DNA of 64,000 bases, from NCBI RefSeq assembly GCF_021654135.1, contig NZ_JAKGSD010000046.1, positions 1 through 64,000 of the forward strand, read 5' to 3'. Origin of the DNA: Amycolatopsis tucumanensis. GTDB lineage: Bacteria; Actinomycetota; Actinomycetes; Mycobacteriales; Pseudonocardiaceae. Every line of letters begins with the position of its first letter. Position 1 is the first letter of the stretch. Positions 16,681-25,414 of the stretch are shown here, in pieces. Position numbers and translations under genes: made by a program. Under the pieces are notes generated by a model. The model had not been told where the DNA came from. It did no database searches and was given only the letters and a program-made list of their open reading frames with translations.

Positions 16681-17685
16681 GTGACGGTTCGCGTAGGTGT
16701 GAACGGCTTCGGTCGGATCGGCCGCAACTTCTTCCGCGCCGTGCAGGCCGCGGGCCATGACATCGAGGTGGTCGCGTTCAACGACCTCGGCGATGTCGCG
16801 ACCATGGCGCAGCTGCTCAAGTACGACAGCGTCCTGGGCCGCTACCCCGACGAGGTCAAGGTCAGCGACGACGGCATCGTCGTCGGCGGCAAGACCATCA
16901 AGGCGCTCGCCGAGCGCGACCCGGCGAACCTGCCCTGGGGCGACCTGGGCGTGGACGTCGTCGTCGAGTCCACCGGCTTCTTCACCAACGCCGACGCCGC
17001 CAAGGCCCACATCGCCGGTGGCGCCAAGAAGGTCATCATCTCCGCGCCCGCCAAGGGCGAGGACCTGACGGTCGTGCTGGGCGTCAACGACAACCTCTAC
17101 GACGGCTCGCAGACGATCATCTCCAACGCGTCCTGCACCACCAACTGCCTCGGCCCGCTCGCCAAGGTCCTCCACGAGGCCTTCGGCATCGAGAAGGGCC
17201 TGATGACCACCATCCACGCCTACACGCAGGACCAGAACCTGCAGGACGGCCCGCACAAGGACCCGCGCCGCGCCCGCGCCGCCGCCCTGAACGTCGTGCC
17301 GACCTCCACCGGCGCCGCCAAGGCCATCGGCCTCGTGCTGCCCGAGCTGAACGGCAAGCTGGACGGCTACTCGCTGCGTGTCCCGGTGCCCACCGGCTCG
17401 ATCACCGACCTCACCGTCGACCTGGCCAAGAAGGCCTCCGTCGAGGAGATCAACGCCGCCTACAAGGCTGCCGCCGAGGGCCCGCTGGCCGGCATCCTGC
17501 GCTACAGCGAGGACCCGATCGTCTCCAGCGACATCGTCAACGACCCGGCCTCGTGCATCTTCGACGCGCCGCTGACCAAGGTCATCGACAACCAGGTCAA
17601 GGTCTTCGGCTGGTACGACAACGAGTGGGGCTACTCGAACCGCCTCGCGGACCTGGTCAAGCTCGTCGGCTCGAAGCTCTCCTGA
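16681..17685 (+). CDS. gap: Glyceraldehyde-3-phosphate dehydrogenase
   Basis: 334 residues from GTG, preceded by a GAGGAG ribosome site. It converts glyceraldehyde-3-phosphate to 1,3-bisphosphoglycerate with NAD+. The Rossmann motif VGVNGFGRIGRN opens the protein, and the catalytic cysteine lies in SNASCTTNCLGPLAKV. The C-terminal signature WYDNEWGYSNRL is intact. The length is normal for bacterial GapA. pgk begins 4 bases after the stop, so gap-pgk-tpiA-secG form one operon, the standard actinobacterial order, although the usual whiA gene is not immediately upstream here. Confidence 0.98.
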   Translation: MTVRVGVNGFGRIGRNFFRAVQAAGHDIEVVAFNDLGDVATMAQLLKYDSVLGRYPDEVKVSDDGIVVGGKTIKALAERDPANLPWGDLGVDVVVESTGFFTNADAAKAHIAGGAKKVIISAPAKGEDLTVVLGVNDNLYDGSQTIISNASCTTNCLGPLAKVLHEAFGIEKGLMTTIHAYTQDQNLQDGPHKDPRRARAAALNVVPTSTGAAKAIGLVLPELNGKLDGYSLRVPVPTGSITDLTVDLAKKASVEEINAAYKAAAEGPLAGILRYSEDPIVSSDIVNDPASCIFDAPLTKVIDNQVKVFGWYDNEWGYSNRLADLVKLVGSKLS

Positions 17686-17689
17686 GGCC

Positions 17690-18928
17690 ATGGCAGTCAA
17701 GACTCTCGAAGACCTGCTGTCCGAGGGTGTCTCCGGGCGGCGCGTTCTGGTCCGGTCGGACCTGAACGTGCCGCTCGACGGCTCGGTCATCACCGACGAC
17801 GGCCGGGTGCGGGCCGCGCTGCCGACCATCAAGCGGCTGGCCGAGGCCGGCGCGAAGGTGATCGTGGCGGCCCACCTCGGCCGCCCGAAGGGCACCCCCG
17901 AGGCCAAGTACTCGCTGCGCCCGGTCGCCGACCGGCTCGGCGAGCTGCTCGGCAAGGAGGTCCGCCTGGCCGGTGACGTGGTCGGCGAGCAGGCCCGCGC
18001 GGTCGTCGCCGGCCTGGCCGACGGCGACGTCGCCCTGCTGGAGAACGTGCGGTTCGACCCGCGCGAGACCAGCAAGGTGGAGGACGAGCGGGCCGAGCTG
18101 GCCCGCGACCTCGCGGCCCTGACCGGCGACAGTGCTGATGCCTCTGGCGCCGGCGGGCGCGGGGGTGCGTTCGTCTCGGACGGCTTCGGCGTGGTCCACC
18201 GCAAGCAGGCCTCGGTCTACGACGTGGCCCGCGCGCTGCCCGCCTACGCCGGCGGCCTGGTGCTCGCCGAGCTGGAGGTGCTGAGCAAGCTGACCGGCGA
18301 CCCGCAGCGGCCCTACGTGGTCGTGCTCGGCGGGTCGAAGGTGTCGGACAAGCTCGCCGTGATCGAGGCGCTGCTGCCGAAGGTCGACCGGCTGCTGATC
18401 GGCGGCGGCATGGCCTTCACGTTCCTGGCCGCCCAGGGCCACAGCGTGGGCTCCTCGCTGCTGGAGCAGGACTACGTGGAGACCGCGCGCAAGCTGCTGG
18501 CCGAGCACGCCGACAAGATCGTCGTGCCCTCCGACGTGGTGGTGGCGGACAAGTTCGCGGCCGACGCGGCCACCGACACCGTCGCGGCCGAGAAGATCCC
18601 GGACGGCTGGATGGGCCTGGACATCGGCCCGCGGACCACCGAGCACTTCGCGGCCGAGGTCGCCGCGGCGAAGACGGTGTTCTGGAACGGCCCGGCCGGT
18701 GTGTTCGAGATGGCCCCGTTCGCGGCGGGCACCAAGGGTGTCGCGCAGGCGATCGCGGACTCCGGCGCGTTCAGCGTGGTCGGCGGCGGCGACTCGGCGG
18801 CCGCGGTGCGCGTGCTGGGCCTGCCGGAGGAGAAGTTCTCGCACATCTCGACCGGTGGTGGCGCTTCCCTGGAGTACCTCGAGGGCAAGGAGCTGCCGGG
18901 CGTCGCGGTGCTGGAAGGTGGTGCCTGA
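17690..18928 (+). CDS. pgk: Phosphoglycerate kinase
   Basis: 412 residues. It transfers phosphate from 1,3-bisphosphoglycerate to ADP. Family marks include VLVRSDLNVPLDG near the N-terminus, AHLGRPKG, the GGSKVSDKL hinge segment and the C-terminal nucleotide-loop GGGDSAAAV with STGGGASLEYLEG. A glycine- and alanine-rich insert around residues 145-160 (SADASGAGGRGG) sits just before FVSDGFG and lengthens a surface loop. The gene begins 4 bases after gap and its TGA overlaps the tpiA ATG. Confidence 0.98.
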   Translation: MAVKTLEDLLSEGVSGRRVLVRSDLNVPLDGSVITDDGRVRAALPTIKRLAEAGAKVIVAAHLGRPKGTPEAKYSLRPVADRLGELLGKEVRLAGDVVGEQARAVVAGLADGDVALLENVRFDPRETSKVEDERAELARDLAALTGDSADASGAGGRGGAFVSDGFGVVHRKQASVYDVARALPAYAGGLVLAELEVLSKLTGDPQRPYVVVLGGSKVSDKLAVIEALLPKVDRLLIGGGMAFTFLAAQGHSVGSSLLEQDYVETARKLLAEHADKIVVPSDVVVADKFAADAATDTVAAEKIPDGWMGLDIGPRTTEHFAAEVAAAKTVFWNGPAGVFEMAPFAAGTKGVAQAIADSGAFSVVGGGDSAAAVRVLGLPEEKFSHISTGGGASLEYLEGKELPGVAVLEGGA

Positions 18929-19713
18929 TGGCGCGCAAGCCGTTCATCGCGGGCAACTGGAAGATGAACCTCAACCACCTCGAGGCCATCGCCCTGGTGC
19001 AGAAGATCGCCTTCTCGCTGCCGGAGAAGTACTACGCGAAGGTGGACGTCGCGGTGCTCCCGCCGTTCACCGACATCCGCAGCATCCAGACCCTGGTCGA
19101 CGGGGACAAGCTGCTGCTGACCTACGGCGCCCAGGACCTCTCGCCGCACGACTCCGGGGCCTACACCGGTGACGTGTCCGGTCCGATGCTCGCCAAGCTC
19201 GGGTGCTCCTACGTGACGGTCGGGCACTCCGAGCGGCGCGAGTACCACCACGAGGACGACGAGCTGGTCGGCAAGAAGGTGCGGGCGGCGCTCAAGCACG
19301 GCATCAAGCCGATCCTGTGCGTCGGGGAGAAGCTGGAGGTCCGGGAGGCGGGCGGCCACGTCGACCACTGCCACCAGCAGCTGCTCGCCGCGCTGAAGGG
19401 GCTCAAGGCCGAGCAGGTCAAGGACGTCGTGGTGGCGTACGAGCCGGTGTGGGCCATCGGCACCGGCAAGGTCGCGACGGCGACCGACGCCGAGGAGGTC
19501 TGCAAGGCGCTGCGCGGCGCGCTGGCCGACAAGTACGGCGCCGAGGTGGCCGACGAGGTCCGCGTGCTGTACGGCGGGTCGGTCAAATCGGGCAACATCG
19601 CCGAACTGATCGCGTGCGACAACATCGACGGTGCGCTGGTCGGCGGGGCGAGCCTGCAGGCCGACGAGTTCACCAAGCTCTGTGCGCTGGCTGCCGGTGG
19701 GCCGCTGCCGTAA
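18928..19713 (+). CDS. tpiA: Triosephosphate isomerase
   Basis: 261 residues. It interconverts dihydroxyacetone phosphate and glyceraldehyde-3-phosphate. The TIM-barrel landmarks are present: FIAGNWKMN with the active-site Asn and Lys, VTVGHSERREY with the catalytic histidine, and AYEPVWAIGTGK with the catalytic glutamate. The phosphate-binding end YGGSVKSGN and GALVGGASL is complete. The start ATG overlaps the pgk stop codon (TGATG), indicating translational coupling. Confidence 0.98.
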   Translation: MARKPFIAGNWKMNLNHLEAIALVQKIAFSLPEKYYAKVDVAVLPPFTDIRSIQTLVDGDKLLLTYGAQDLSPHDSGAYTGDVSGPMLAKLGCSYVTVGHSERREYHHEDDELVGKKVRAALKHGIKPILCVGEKLEVREAGGHVDHCHQQLLAALKGLKAEQVKDVVVAYEPVWAIGTGKVATATDAEEVCKALRGALADKYGAEVADEVRVLYGGSVKSGNIAELIACDNIDGALVGGASLQADEFTKLCALAAGGPLP

Positions 19714-19788
19714 CCAGGGGGTCGGCGAGTAGTCTGGCAACCTCAGACCGTCACACGATCAGGCAACTGCCGAACACCAGAGGATGAG

Positions 19789-20019
19789 ATGAAGCTGTTC
19801 CTGCAAATCCTGCTGATCGCGTCCAGCGTGCTGCTCGTGATCGCCGTGCTGCTGCACCGCGGGCGCGGTGGCGGGTTGTCCTCGCTGTTCGGCGGTGGCA
19901 TGCAGTCGAGCCTCGCGGGGTCGAGCGTGGCCGAGAAGAACCTCGACCGCATCACCCTGCTGCTGGGTGCCATCTGGCTGATCAGCATCGTGGGCCTGGG
20001 CCTGCTGCTGAAGGTGTGA
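19789..20019 (+). CDS. secG: Protein-export membrane protein SecG
   Basis: 76 residues with two membrane helices (about 3-22 and 53-73) separated by a glycine-rich loop (HRGRGGGLSSLFGGGMQSS), the standard SecG layout. It is the small accessory subunit of the SecYEG translocon. It follows tpiA by 75 bp, as in other actinobacteria, and probably shares the glycolytic transcript. Confidence 0.95.
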   Translation: MKLFLQILLIASSVLLVIAVLLHRGRGGGLSSLFGGGMQSSLAGSSVAEKNLDRITLLLGAIWLISIVGLGLLLKV

Positions 20020-20082
20020 CGGACACTGAACGCACGGGCGTGCCTATGGGGGGTGCGCCGCCTATCCACACTGTGAGGATTC

Positions 20083-20424
20083 ATGGTTGGCGGTAACGCA
20101 ATCAGAGGCACCAGGGTCGGTGCCGGTCCGTCCGGCGAGTCGGAGCGCGGCGAGGCCGCTCCCCGCCGCCGGGTGTCGTACTGGTGTGCCAACGGGCACG
20201 AGTCCAAGCCGTCGTTCGCCATGGACGCGGAGGTGCCGGACGAGTGGGACTGCCCGCGCTGCGGGCTGCCCGCCGGCCAGGACGAGAAGAACCCGCCGGC
20301 CGCGCCGCGGACCGAGCCCTACAAGACCCACCTGGCGTACGTGAAGGAGCGGCGCAGCGACGCCGACGGTGAGGCCATCCTCGCCGAGGCGCTCGAGCGC
20401 CTGCGTCAGCGCCGTCAAATCTGA
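20083..20424 (+). CDS. rbpA: RNA polymerase-binding protein RbpA
   Basis: 113 residues. RbpA is an actinobacterial transcription factor that binds sigma region 2 and stabilises open promoter complexes; in mycobacteria it also affects rifampicin tolerance. The N-terminus MVGGNAIRGTRVGAGP is the conserved RbpA tail, the core has a zinc-ribbon-like arrangement (YWCANGH and WDCPRCG), and the C-terminal sigma-interaction domain reads KTHLAYVKERRSD with a final LRQRRQ. It is followed directly by a strong hairpin terminator. Confidence 0.97.
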   Translation: MVGGNAIRGTRVGAGPSGESERGEAAPRRRVSYWCANGHESKPSFAMDAEVPDEWDCPRCGLPAGQDEKNPPAAPRTEPYKTHLAYVKERRSDADGEAILAEALERLRQRRQI

Positions 20425-20440
20425 GGAAGCGCTTTCTCAG

Positions 20441-20484
20441 AACGGACCCTGCAAGCCGACTCCAGTCGGCAGGCGGGGTCCGTT
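20441..20484 (+). terminator. Two-tier hairpin terminator after rbpA
   Basis: An outer 9-bp stem (AACGGACCC at 20441-20449 with GGGTCCGTT at 20476-20484) encloses an inner 7-bp stem (GCCGACT at 20455-20461 with AGTCGGC at 20464-20470). It begins 16 bases after the rbpA stop. There is no long T run, but GC-rich actinobacterial terminators often lack one. Confidence 0.75.
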
Positions 20485-20584
20485 CGTGCTTTCAACGCCG
20501 CAGACCACTACAAACCAGGCAGCCGGCAACAAAAGCCACATCCCCGCCGAACCACCCCTCTCCCCAACCCGATCCCCAGCCTTC

Positions 20585-20650
20585 TTTGGCGGTCGACCAG
20601 GCGTGTCAAGGCACGCTTTCCCGCCTTGACACGCCTGCTCGACCGCCAAA
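20585..20650. repeat. Large palindromic element, 28-bp arms with one mismatch
   Basis: The left arm 20585-20612 (TTTGGCGGTCGACCAGGCGT, then GTCAAGGC) is the reverse complement of the right arm 20623-20650, with one G/C mismatch. The spacer is the 10-base ACGCTTTCCC. The element sits in the 315-bp gap between two convergent genes, rbpA and a sensor kinase. It is longer and more perfect than an ordinary terminator, which fits a dispersed palindromic repeat that may also stop transcription from both sides. The rest of the gap (20485-20584 and 20651-20739) shows nothing else I can support. Confidence 0.8.
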
Positions 20651-20739
20651 ACACCGAAAGATCGGGTTCGGGAGGGCGCGATCCGGGCGTAGCGAAGCGA
20701 AGCCCGGCGCCCGAACCACCCGCGTAGCGGCTACGGAAC

Positions 20740-21933
20740 TCAAACCTCAAGGGGATACCGAGCGAGAACCCGAAACCCTCCATCCTCCGTGGAGCAGGTC
20801 TCCAAACTCCCACCCAGCAACCGGGCCCGCTCAGCCAGCCCAGTCAGCCCGTACCCGCCAGAAGGCAGCTCGGCCACAGCCTCGTACGGCGGCCGCTCGT
20901 TGCACACCTCGACGCGCAACGCTCCGTCCTCGCCGCGCACGAGCACCGTCGCCGTAGCGCCGGGCGCGTGCTTGCGGACGTTGGTCAGCGCCTCCTGCAC
21001 CGTCCGGTACGCCGCGGCCGAGACCTTCGGCGGCACTTCCTCCGGCACCTCGTCCATGGTCAGCCGCACCGCGACCGCGCTGTTGTGCACCAGCCGCCCG
21101 AGCTCGGCGATGCCCGGTTGCGGGCCTTCGTCCACCAGCCCGGACCGCAGCACCCCCACCAGCGACCGCAGTTCCTCCAGCGTGCGGGTGGACAGTTGCC
21201 GGATCACCTCGGCGGTCTGCCGGGCCGACGGCGATTCCTGGGCGGTGAGCACCCCGGCCTGCATCGCGATCAGCGTGATGTCGTGGGAGACCACGTCGTG
21301 CATCTCGCGCGCCAGCCGGGCCCGTTCCTCGGCGCGCACGGCGTCCGCGGTGAGCTTGCGTTCCCGGTCGCGGCTGGCGGCCAGCTCACCCAGCTTCTGC
21401 GACAGCTGCGCGCGGGCGCCGATCAGCAGCCCGATCGCGATCGGCATCCCGGCCACCAGGACGCCGTAGATCCCGTCCAGCACGTGCTCGCGCCAGCTCA
21501 GCTGCGCGAAGTCGCTCAGCGGCCACTGCACGAACCGGCACATCCACACCAGCGCCGCGCCGACCCACACCTGCCAGTGGGTCTGCTTGCGGGTGGCGAG
21601 CATGCCCAGCGCGATCATCGCGGCCAGCTGCGACCAGCCGGTGAGGAACCCGGGCACGGTCAGCAGCACCACGCCGAACGGCATCCAGCGGCGCCCGGCC
21701 AGCGCCAGGCAGGCGAGCCCGGACAGGTAGATCGAGTACGGCGGCGCCTTCTCGGGGATGACGAGCCAGACGTCGAGCACGGCGATGAGGATGGCGGTGG
21801 CGTCGATCGCCAACGGCGCCCACACCGCGCGGCGAGCCAGAGCCGCCCGGCGCGAGCCGCGGTGCGCCCGGTCGGCGGCCCCCGCGCCTGGGCCGCCGAC
21901 CGAAATCCCGATGGAGAGTCCCTCGGTGCTCAT
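20740..21933 (-). CDS. NarL-type sensor histidine kinase (HisKA_3), orphan
   Basis: 397 residues. Several N-terminal membrane helices (about 40-60, 67-80, 85-112, 122-137, 155-172) lead into a short coiled linker. The HisKA_3 dimerisation box follows, with phospho-acceptor H212 in LAREMHDVVSHDITLIAMQ. The HATPase domain ends with EALTNVRKHAPGA and SGGYGLTGLAERARLLGGSL, typical of NarX/DesK-type kinases. No LuxR/NarL response regulator is adjacent on either side, which is unusual because such kinases are normally paired. Its 3' end faces rbpA across the large palindrome. The signal is unknown. Confidence 0.92.
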   Translation of the reverse strand: MSTEGLSIGISVGGPGAGAADRAHRGSRRAALARRAVWAPLAIDATAILIAVLDVWLVIPEKAPPYSIYLSGLACLALAGRRWMPFGVVLLTVPGFLTGWSQLAAMIALGMLATRKQTHWQVWVGAALVWMCRFVQWPLSDFAQLSWREHVLDGIYGVLVAGMPIAIGLLIGARAQLSQKLGELAASRDRERKLTADAVRAEERARLAREMHDVVSHDITLIAMQAGVLTAQESPSARQTAEVIRQLSTRTLEELRSLVGVLRSGLVDEGPQPGIAELGRLVHNSAVAVRLTMDEVPEEVPPKVSAAAYRTVQEALTNVRKHAPGATATVLVRGEDGALRVEVCNERPPYEAVAELPSGGYGLTGLAERARLLGGSLETCSTEDGGFRVLARYPLEV

Positions 21934-22066
21934 GGTTTGGACCTCACTCGTCTTGTGGACTGCCTATGAGAGTCCGAGATCACCCGATCGGGACGCGAGT
22001 GGCCGCAACAATGTGCGGATGCTAACGGCAACCTCACACGGTTCGGGAAGCGCGAAGGCCCCGACA

Positions 22067-22110
22067 GAAACGAAGGCCCGCCGGCGAGCGCGCCGGCGGG
22101 CCTTCGTTTC
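22067..22110 (-). terminator. Perfect 20-bp stem terminator of the pentose-phosphate operon
   Basis: The arm at 22067-22086 and the arm at 22091-22110 are perfect 20-bp complements around a 4-base AGCG loop. The hairpin starts 10 bases beyond the pgl stop on the minus strand, the expected place for the end of the tkt-to-pgl transcript. The gap to the kinase start (21934-22066) shows no gene. Confidence 0.85.
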
Positions 22111-22119
22111 TGCCTCAGA

Positions 22120-22902
22120 TCACGCCGTGGGCGGCTGGTACACGTTCGACAGCTTGCTCGCCGCCGTGCGGTCCAGCAGCCACAGCGTCCGCCGCTGGCC
22201 GCGGGCGCCCGCCACGGGCACCTGCACCTCGCCCGCGCCGGACAGGGCCAGCGCGACGGCGTCGGCCTTCGCCTCACCCGTCGTCATCAGCCAGACGTCG
22301 TGCGACCGCCGGATCGCGGGCAGCGTCAGCGACACGCGGGTGGGCGGCGGCTTCGGGCAGTTGCGCACCGCCACCACCGACCGCTCCGTCTCGTACACCG
22401 CCGGCGACTCGGGGAACACCGACGCGGTGTGCCCCTCGCCGCCGAGACCCAGCAGGCAGATGTCGAACTGCGGCACGTCGCCGTGGTCCTCCGGCCGCGC
22501 GTTGTCCGCCAGCACCTGCGCGTACGCCGCCGCGGCCGCGTCCACGTCGTCGCCGAACTCGCCGTCCGAGGCCGCCATCGCGTGCACCCGCTTCGGATCG
22601 ACGGGCACGTGGTCCAGCAGCGCCTCGCGGGCCTGCTTCTCGTTGCGCTCGTCGTCGTCCGCGGGCACGAACCGCTCGTCGCCCCAGTAGAGGTCCAGCC
22701 GCGACCAGTCCACCGCGTCCCGGGCGGGGGAGCGGCGCAGCTGCTCCAGCACCGCGATCCCGGTGCCGCCGCCGGTCAGCACCAGCGACGCCGAACCCTT
22801 CGCGGCCTGCAGGTCCACCAGCCGCGTCACCAGCCGGGCCGCCGCGGCGGCCGCCAGCAGCTCGCCGTTGGCGTAGACCACCACTTCGGAAGAGGCCATC
22901 AC
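22120..22902 (-). CDS. pgl: 6-Phosphogluconolactonase
   Basis: 260 residues of the glucosamine/galactosamine-6-phosphate isomerase-like family. It hydrolyses 6-phosphogluconolactone, the product of glucose-6-phosphate dehydrogenase. Visible marks are the N-terminal LVLTGGGTGIAVLEQL, the WSRLDLYWGDERFVP segment and LLGLGGEGHTASVFPESPA. It is the last gene of the operon: its start overlaps the opcA stop by ATGA, and a perfect 20-bp hairpin follows. The neighbouring zwf gene supports the assignment. Confidence 0.95.
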   Translation of the reverse strand: MMASSEVVVYANGELLAAAAAARLVTRLVDLQAAKGSASLVLTGGGTGIAVLEQLRRSPARDAVDWSRLDLYWGDERFVPADDDERNEKQAREALLDHVPVDPKRVHAMAASDGEFGDDVDAAAAAYAQVLADNARPEDHGDVPQFDICLLGLGGEGHTASVFPESPAVYETERSVVAVRNCPKPPPTRVSLTLPAIRRSHDVWLMTTGEAKADAVALALSGAGEVQVPVAGARGQRRTLWLLDRTAASKLSNVYQPPTA

Positions 22903-23885
22903 GCGCTCGCCTTCGCCGACTTCGCCGGCTTCTTCGCGGGCGCCTTCTTCTTGGCGGCGCCCGCCGAACCCGAGGCCAGCTTGTCCAGGCCCTGCAGCGA
23001 CGCCTCGAACACCTCGTCCGGGTCGAGCCGCCGCAGCTCCTCGATCAGGCAGTCCTTGGTGTTGCGCCGGTGCAGCGCGATCCGCCGCGTCGGCTGGCCC
23101 GGCTGCATGAGCGTGCCCACCTTGCCGTCCGGCCGGTGCAGCGCGATCGCGCCCGACCGGCGCTCCAGCTCCACCGACACGATGCCCTGCGCCGTGGTCG
23201 TCTTGACCCGGCGCACCGGCACCTTCAGGTATTCGGCGAGCCAGCCGGCGAGCAGCTCCGTCGACGGCGAGTCGGCCTCACCGGTCACCGTGGCGCCGGT
23301 GACCTTCTCGTACGGCGGCAGGTCCAGCGCCGCGACCAGCTGGGCGCGCCAGTTGGTCAGCCGCGTCCAGGCCAGGTCCGTGTCGCCCGGCACGTACGCC
23401 TTCCGGCGCGCCGCCAGGGCCCTTATCGGGTTGCGCTCCGCCGCCGAGTCGGTGATGCGGCGCTGCGCCAGCTCACCGATCGGGTCCTGCGCCGGCACCT
23501 TCGGGCCGGAGCTGGGCCACCACGCCACGATCGGTGCGTCGGGCAGCAGCAGCGGGATCACCGCGCTCTGGCCCTGCGACGCCAGCGGCCCGTACAGCCG
23601 CAGGATGATGACCTCGCTCGCGCCGGCGTCGCCGCCGACGCGGATCTGCGCGTCGATGCGGGCCGCGGCCGTGCGCGACCCGCGGGCCAGCACGATCACC
23701 CGGCACGGGTGCTCGCGGCTGGCCTCGTTGGCCGCGTCGATGTGCTCCTCCAGGTGCTCGCCGTCGTCGTCGACGATCACCAGCGTCAGCACCCGGCCCA
23801 GCGCGACGGCGCCACCGCGCTCGCGCAACTCGACCATCTTGCGGTTGACCTGCGAGGTCGTGGTCGAAGGCAGGTCGATGATCAC
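22899..23885 (-). CDS. opcA: Glucose-6-phosphate dehydrogenase assembly protein OpcA
   Basis: 328 residues from a GTG that overlaps the zwf stop (GTGA). OpcA is needed for assembly or redox-dependent activation of glucose-6-phosphate dehydrogenase in cyanobacteria and actinobacteria. The N-terminus IIDLPSTTTSQVNRKMVELR and the IVAWWPSSGPKVPAQDPIG segment are characteristic. The C-terminus carries a lysine/alanine-rich tail of about 20 residues (AAKKKAPAKKPAKSAKASA), resembling histone-like tails. It may bind nucleic acid or be disordered; nothing in the family requires it. Confidence 0.95.
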   Translation of the reverse strand: MIIDLPSTTTSQVNRKMVELRERGGAVALGRVLTLVIVDDDGEHLEEHIDAANEASREHPCRVIVLARGSRTAAARIDAQIRVGGDAGASEVIILRLYGPLASQGQSAVIPLLLPDAPIVAWWPSSGPKVPAQDPIGELAQRRITDSAAERNPIRALAARRKAYVPGDTDLAWTRLTNWRAQLVAALDLPPYEKVTGATVTGEADSPSTELLAGWLAEYLKVPVRRVKTTTAQGIVSVELERRSGAIALHRPDGKVGTLMQPGQPTRRIALHRRNTKDCLIEELRRLDPDEVFEASLQGLDKLASGSAGAAKKKAPAKKPAKSAKASA

Positions 23886-25414
23886 GGGCGCCTCCAGTTC
23901 CGGCCGCTGCGCTCCAGGACCTCGTCGGCCGTGTCGGGGCCCCAGGTGCCCGGGGCGTAGGGCTCCGGAGCGCCGTTCTTGGCCCAGAACTCCAGGATCG
24001 GGTCGAGGATCTGCCAGGACAGCTCGACCTCTTCGTTGACCGGGAACAGCGACGGCTCGCCGAGCAGCACGTCCAGGATCAGCCGCTCGTAGGCCTCCGG
24101 CGAGGACTCGGTGAACGCATGCCCGTAGCCGAAGTCCATCGTGACGTCGCGGACCTCCATCGTGGTGCCCGGCACCTTCGAGCCGAACCGCAGCGTCACG
24201 CCCTCGTCCGGCTGCACCCGGATCACCAGGGCGTTCTGCCCCAGCTCCTCCGTCGAGGTGTAGTCGAACGGCAGGTGCGGCGCCCGCTTGAACACGACGG
24301 CGATCTCGGTGACGCGGCGGCCCAGCCGCTTGCCGGTGCGCAGGTAGAACGGCACCCCGGCCCAGCGGCGGTTCTGCACCTCCAGCGACACCGCGGCGTA
24401 GGTCTCGGTGGTCGAGTCCTTGGCGAACCCGGCCTCCTGCAGCAGGCCCGGCACCTTCTTGCCGCCCTGCCAGCCGCCGGTGTACTGGCCGCGCGCCGTC
24501 GTCTCGGCGAACGGCTGCATCGGCTTGGTGGCCCGCAGGACCTTGATCTTCTCCGCCCGCAGCGCCCGCGGCTCGAACGACAGCGGCTCCTCCATCGCGG
24601 TGAACGCGAGCAGCTGGAGGAGGTGGTTCTGGATCACGTCCCGCGCCGCGCCGATGCCGTCGTAGTACCCGGCGCGACCGCCGAGGCCGATGTCCTCGGC
24701 CATGGTGATCTGCACGTGGTCGACGTAGTTGGCGTTCCAGATCGGCTCGAACAGCTGGTTCGCGAAGCGCAGCGCGAGGATGTTCTGGACCGTCTCCTTG
24801 CCGAGGTAGTGGTCGATGCGGAACACCGACTCCTCGGGGAAGACGTCGTTGACGATCGCGTTGAGCTCCTTGGCGCTGGCCAGGTCGTGGCCGAACGGCT
24901 TTTCGATCACCACGCGGCGCCACGACTCGTCGTCGGACTGCGCCAGGCCCGAACGGGCCAGCTGCTTGGTCACCACCGGGAACGCGCTGGGCGGGATCGA
25001 CAGGTAGAACGCGGTGTTGCCACCGGTGCCGCGCTCAGCGTCCAGCTCGCGCACGGTCTGGGCGAGCCGGTCGAACGCGTCGTCGTCGTCGAACGTGCCC
25101 TGCACGAACCGGATGCCCTCGGCGAGCCGGTTCCACACCGACTCGCGGAACGGGGTCCGGGCGTGCTCGGCGACCGCGTCGTGCACGAGCTGCCCGAAGT
25201 CCTCGTTCTCCCAGTCCCGCCGCGCGAAGCCGACCAGCGAGAACCCGGCGGGCAGGAGCCCGCGGTTGGCCAGGTCGTAGATGGCCGGCATCAGCTTCTT
25301 GCGGGAGAGGTCACCGGTGACGCCGAAGATCACCAGGCTGGACGGCCCGGCGATCCTCGGCAGCCGCTTGTCGCGGGGATCCCGCAGCGGGTTGCTCCAC
25401 CCCTTCGTGCTCAC
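23882..25414 (-). CDS. zwf: Glucose-6-phosphate dehydrogenase
   Basis: 510 residues. It oxidises glucose-6-phosphate to 6-phosphogluconolactone and reduces NADP+. The Rossmann motif is LVIFGVTGDLSRKKLMPAIY near residue 30, and the catalytic RIDHYLGKETVQN contains the proton-accepting histidine. The VRIQPDEG-type C-terminal region (VIRVQPDEGVTLRF) is normal. It overlaps pgi upstream and opcA downstream by four bases each, so enzyme and assembly factor are made together. Confidence 0.98.
   Translation of the reverse strand: MSTKGWSNPLRDPRDKRLPRIAGPSSLVIFGVTGDLSRKKLMPAIYDLANRGLLPAGFSLVGFARRDWENEDFGQLVHDAVAEHARTPFRESVWNRLAEGIRFVQGTFDDDDAFDRLAQTVRELDAERGTGGNTAFYLSIPPSAFPVVTKQLARSGLAQSDDESWRRVVIEKPFGHDLASAKELNAIVNDVFPEESVFRIDHYLGKETVQNILALRFANQLFEPIWNANYVDHVQITMAEDIGLGGRAGYYDGIGAARDVIQNHLLQLLAFTAMEEPLSFEPRALRAEKIKVLRATKPMQPFAETTARGQYTGGWQGGKKVPGLLQEAGFAKDSTTETYAAVSLEVQNRRWAGVPFYLRTGKRLGRRVTEIAVVFKRAPHLPFDYTSTEELGQNALVIRVQPDEGVTLRFGSKVPGTTMEVRDVTMDFGYGHAFTESSPEAYERLILDVLLGEPSLFPVNEEVELSWQILDPILEFWAKNGAPEPYAPGTWGPDTADEVLERSGRNWRRP

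Noticed and set aside
22899..24923. 674-residue frame reading through opcA into zwf territory
   Set aside because: Only the part up to 23885 has OpcA sequence; the upstream extension is a shadow of zwf, and the GTG at 23885 overlapping the zwf stop is the natural start.
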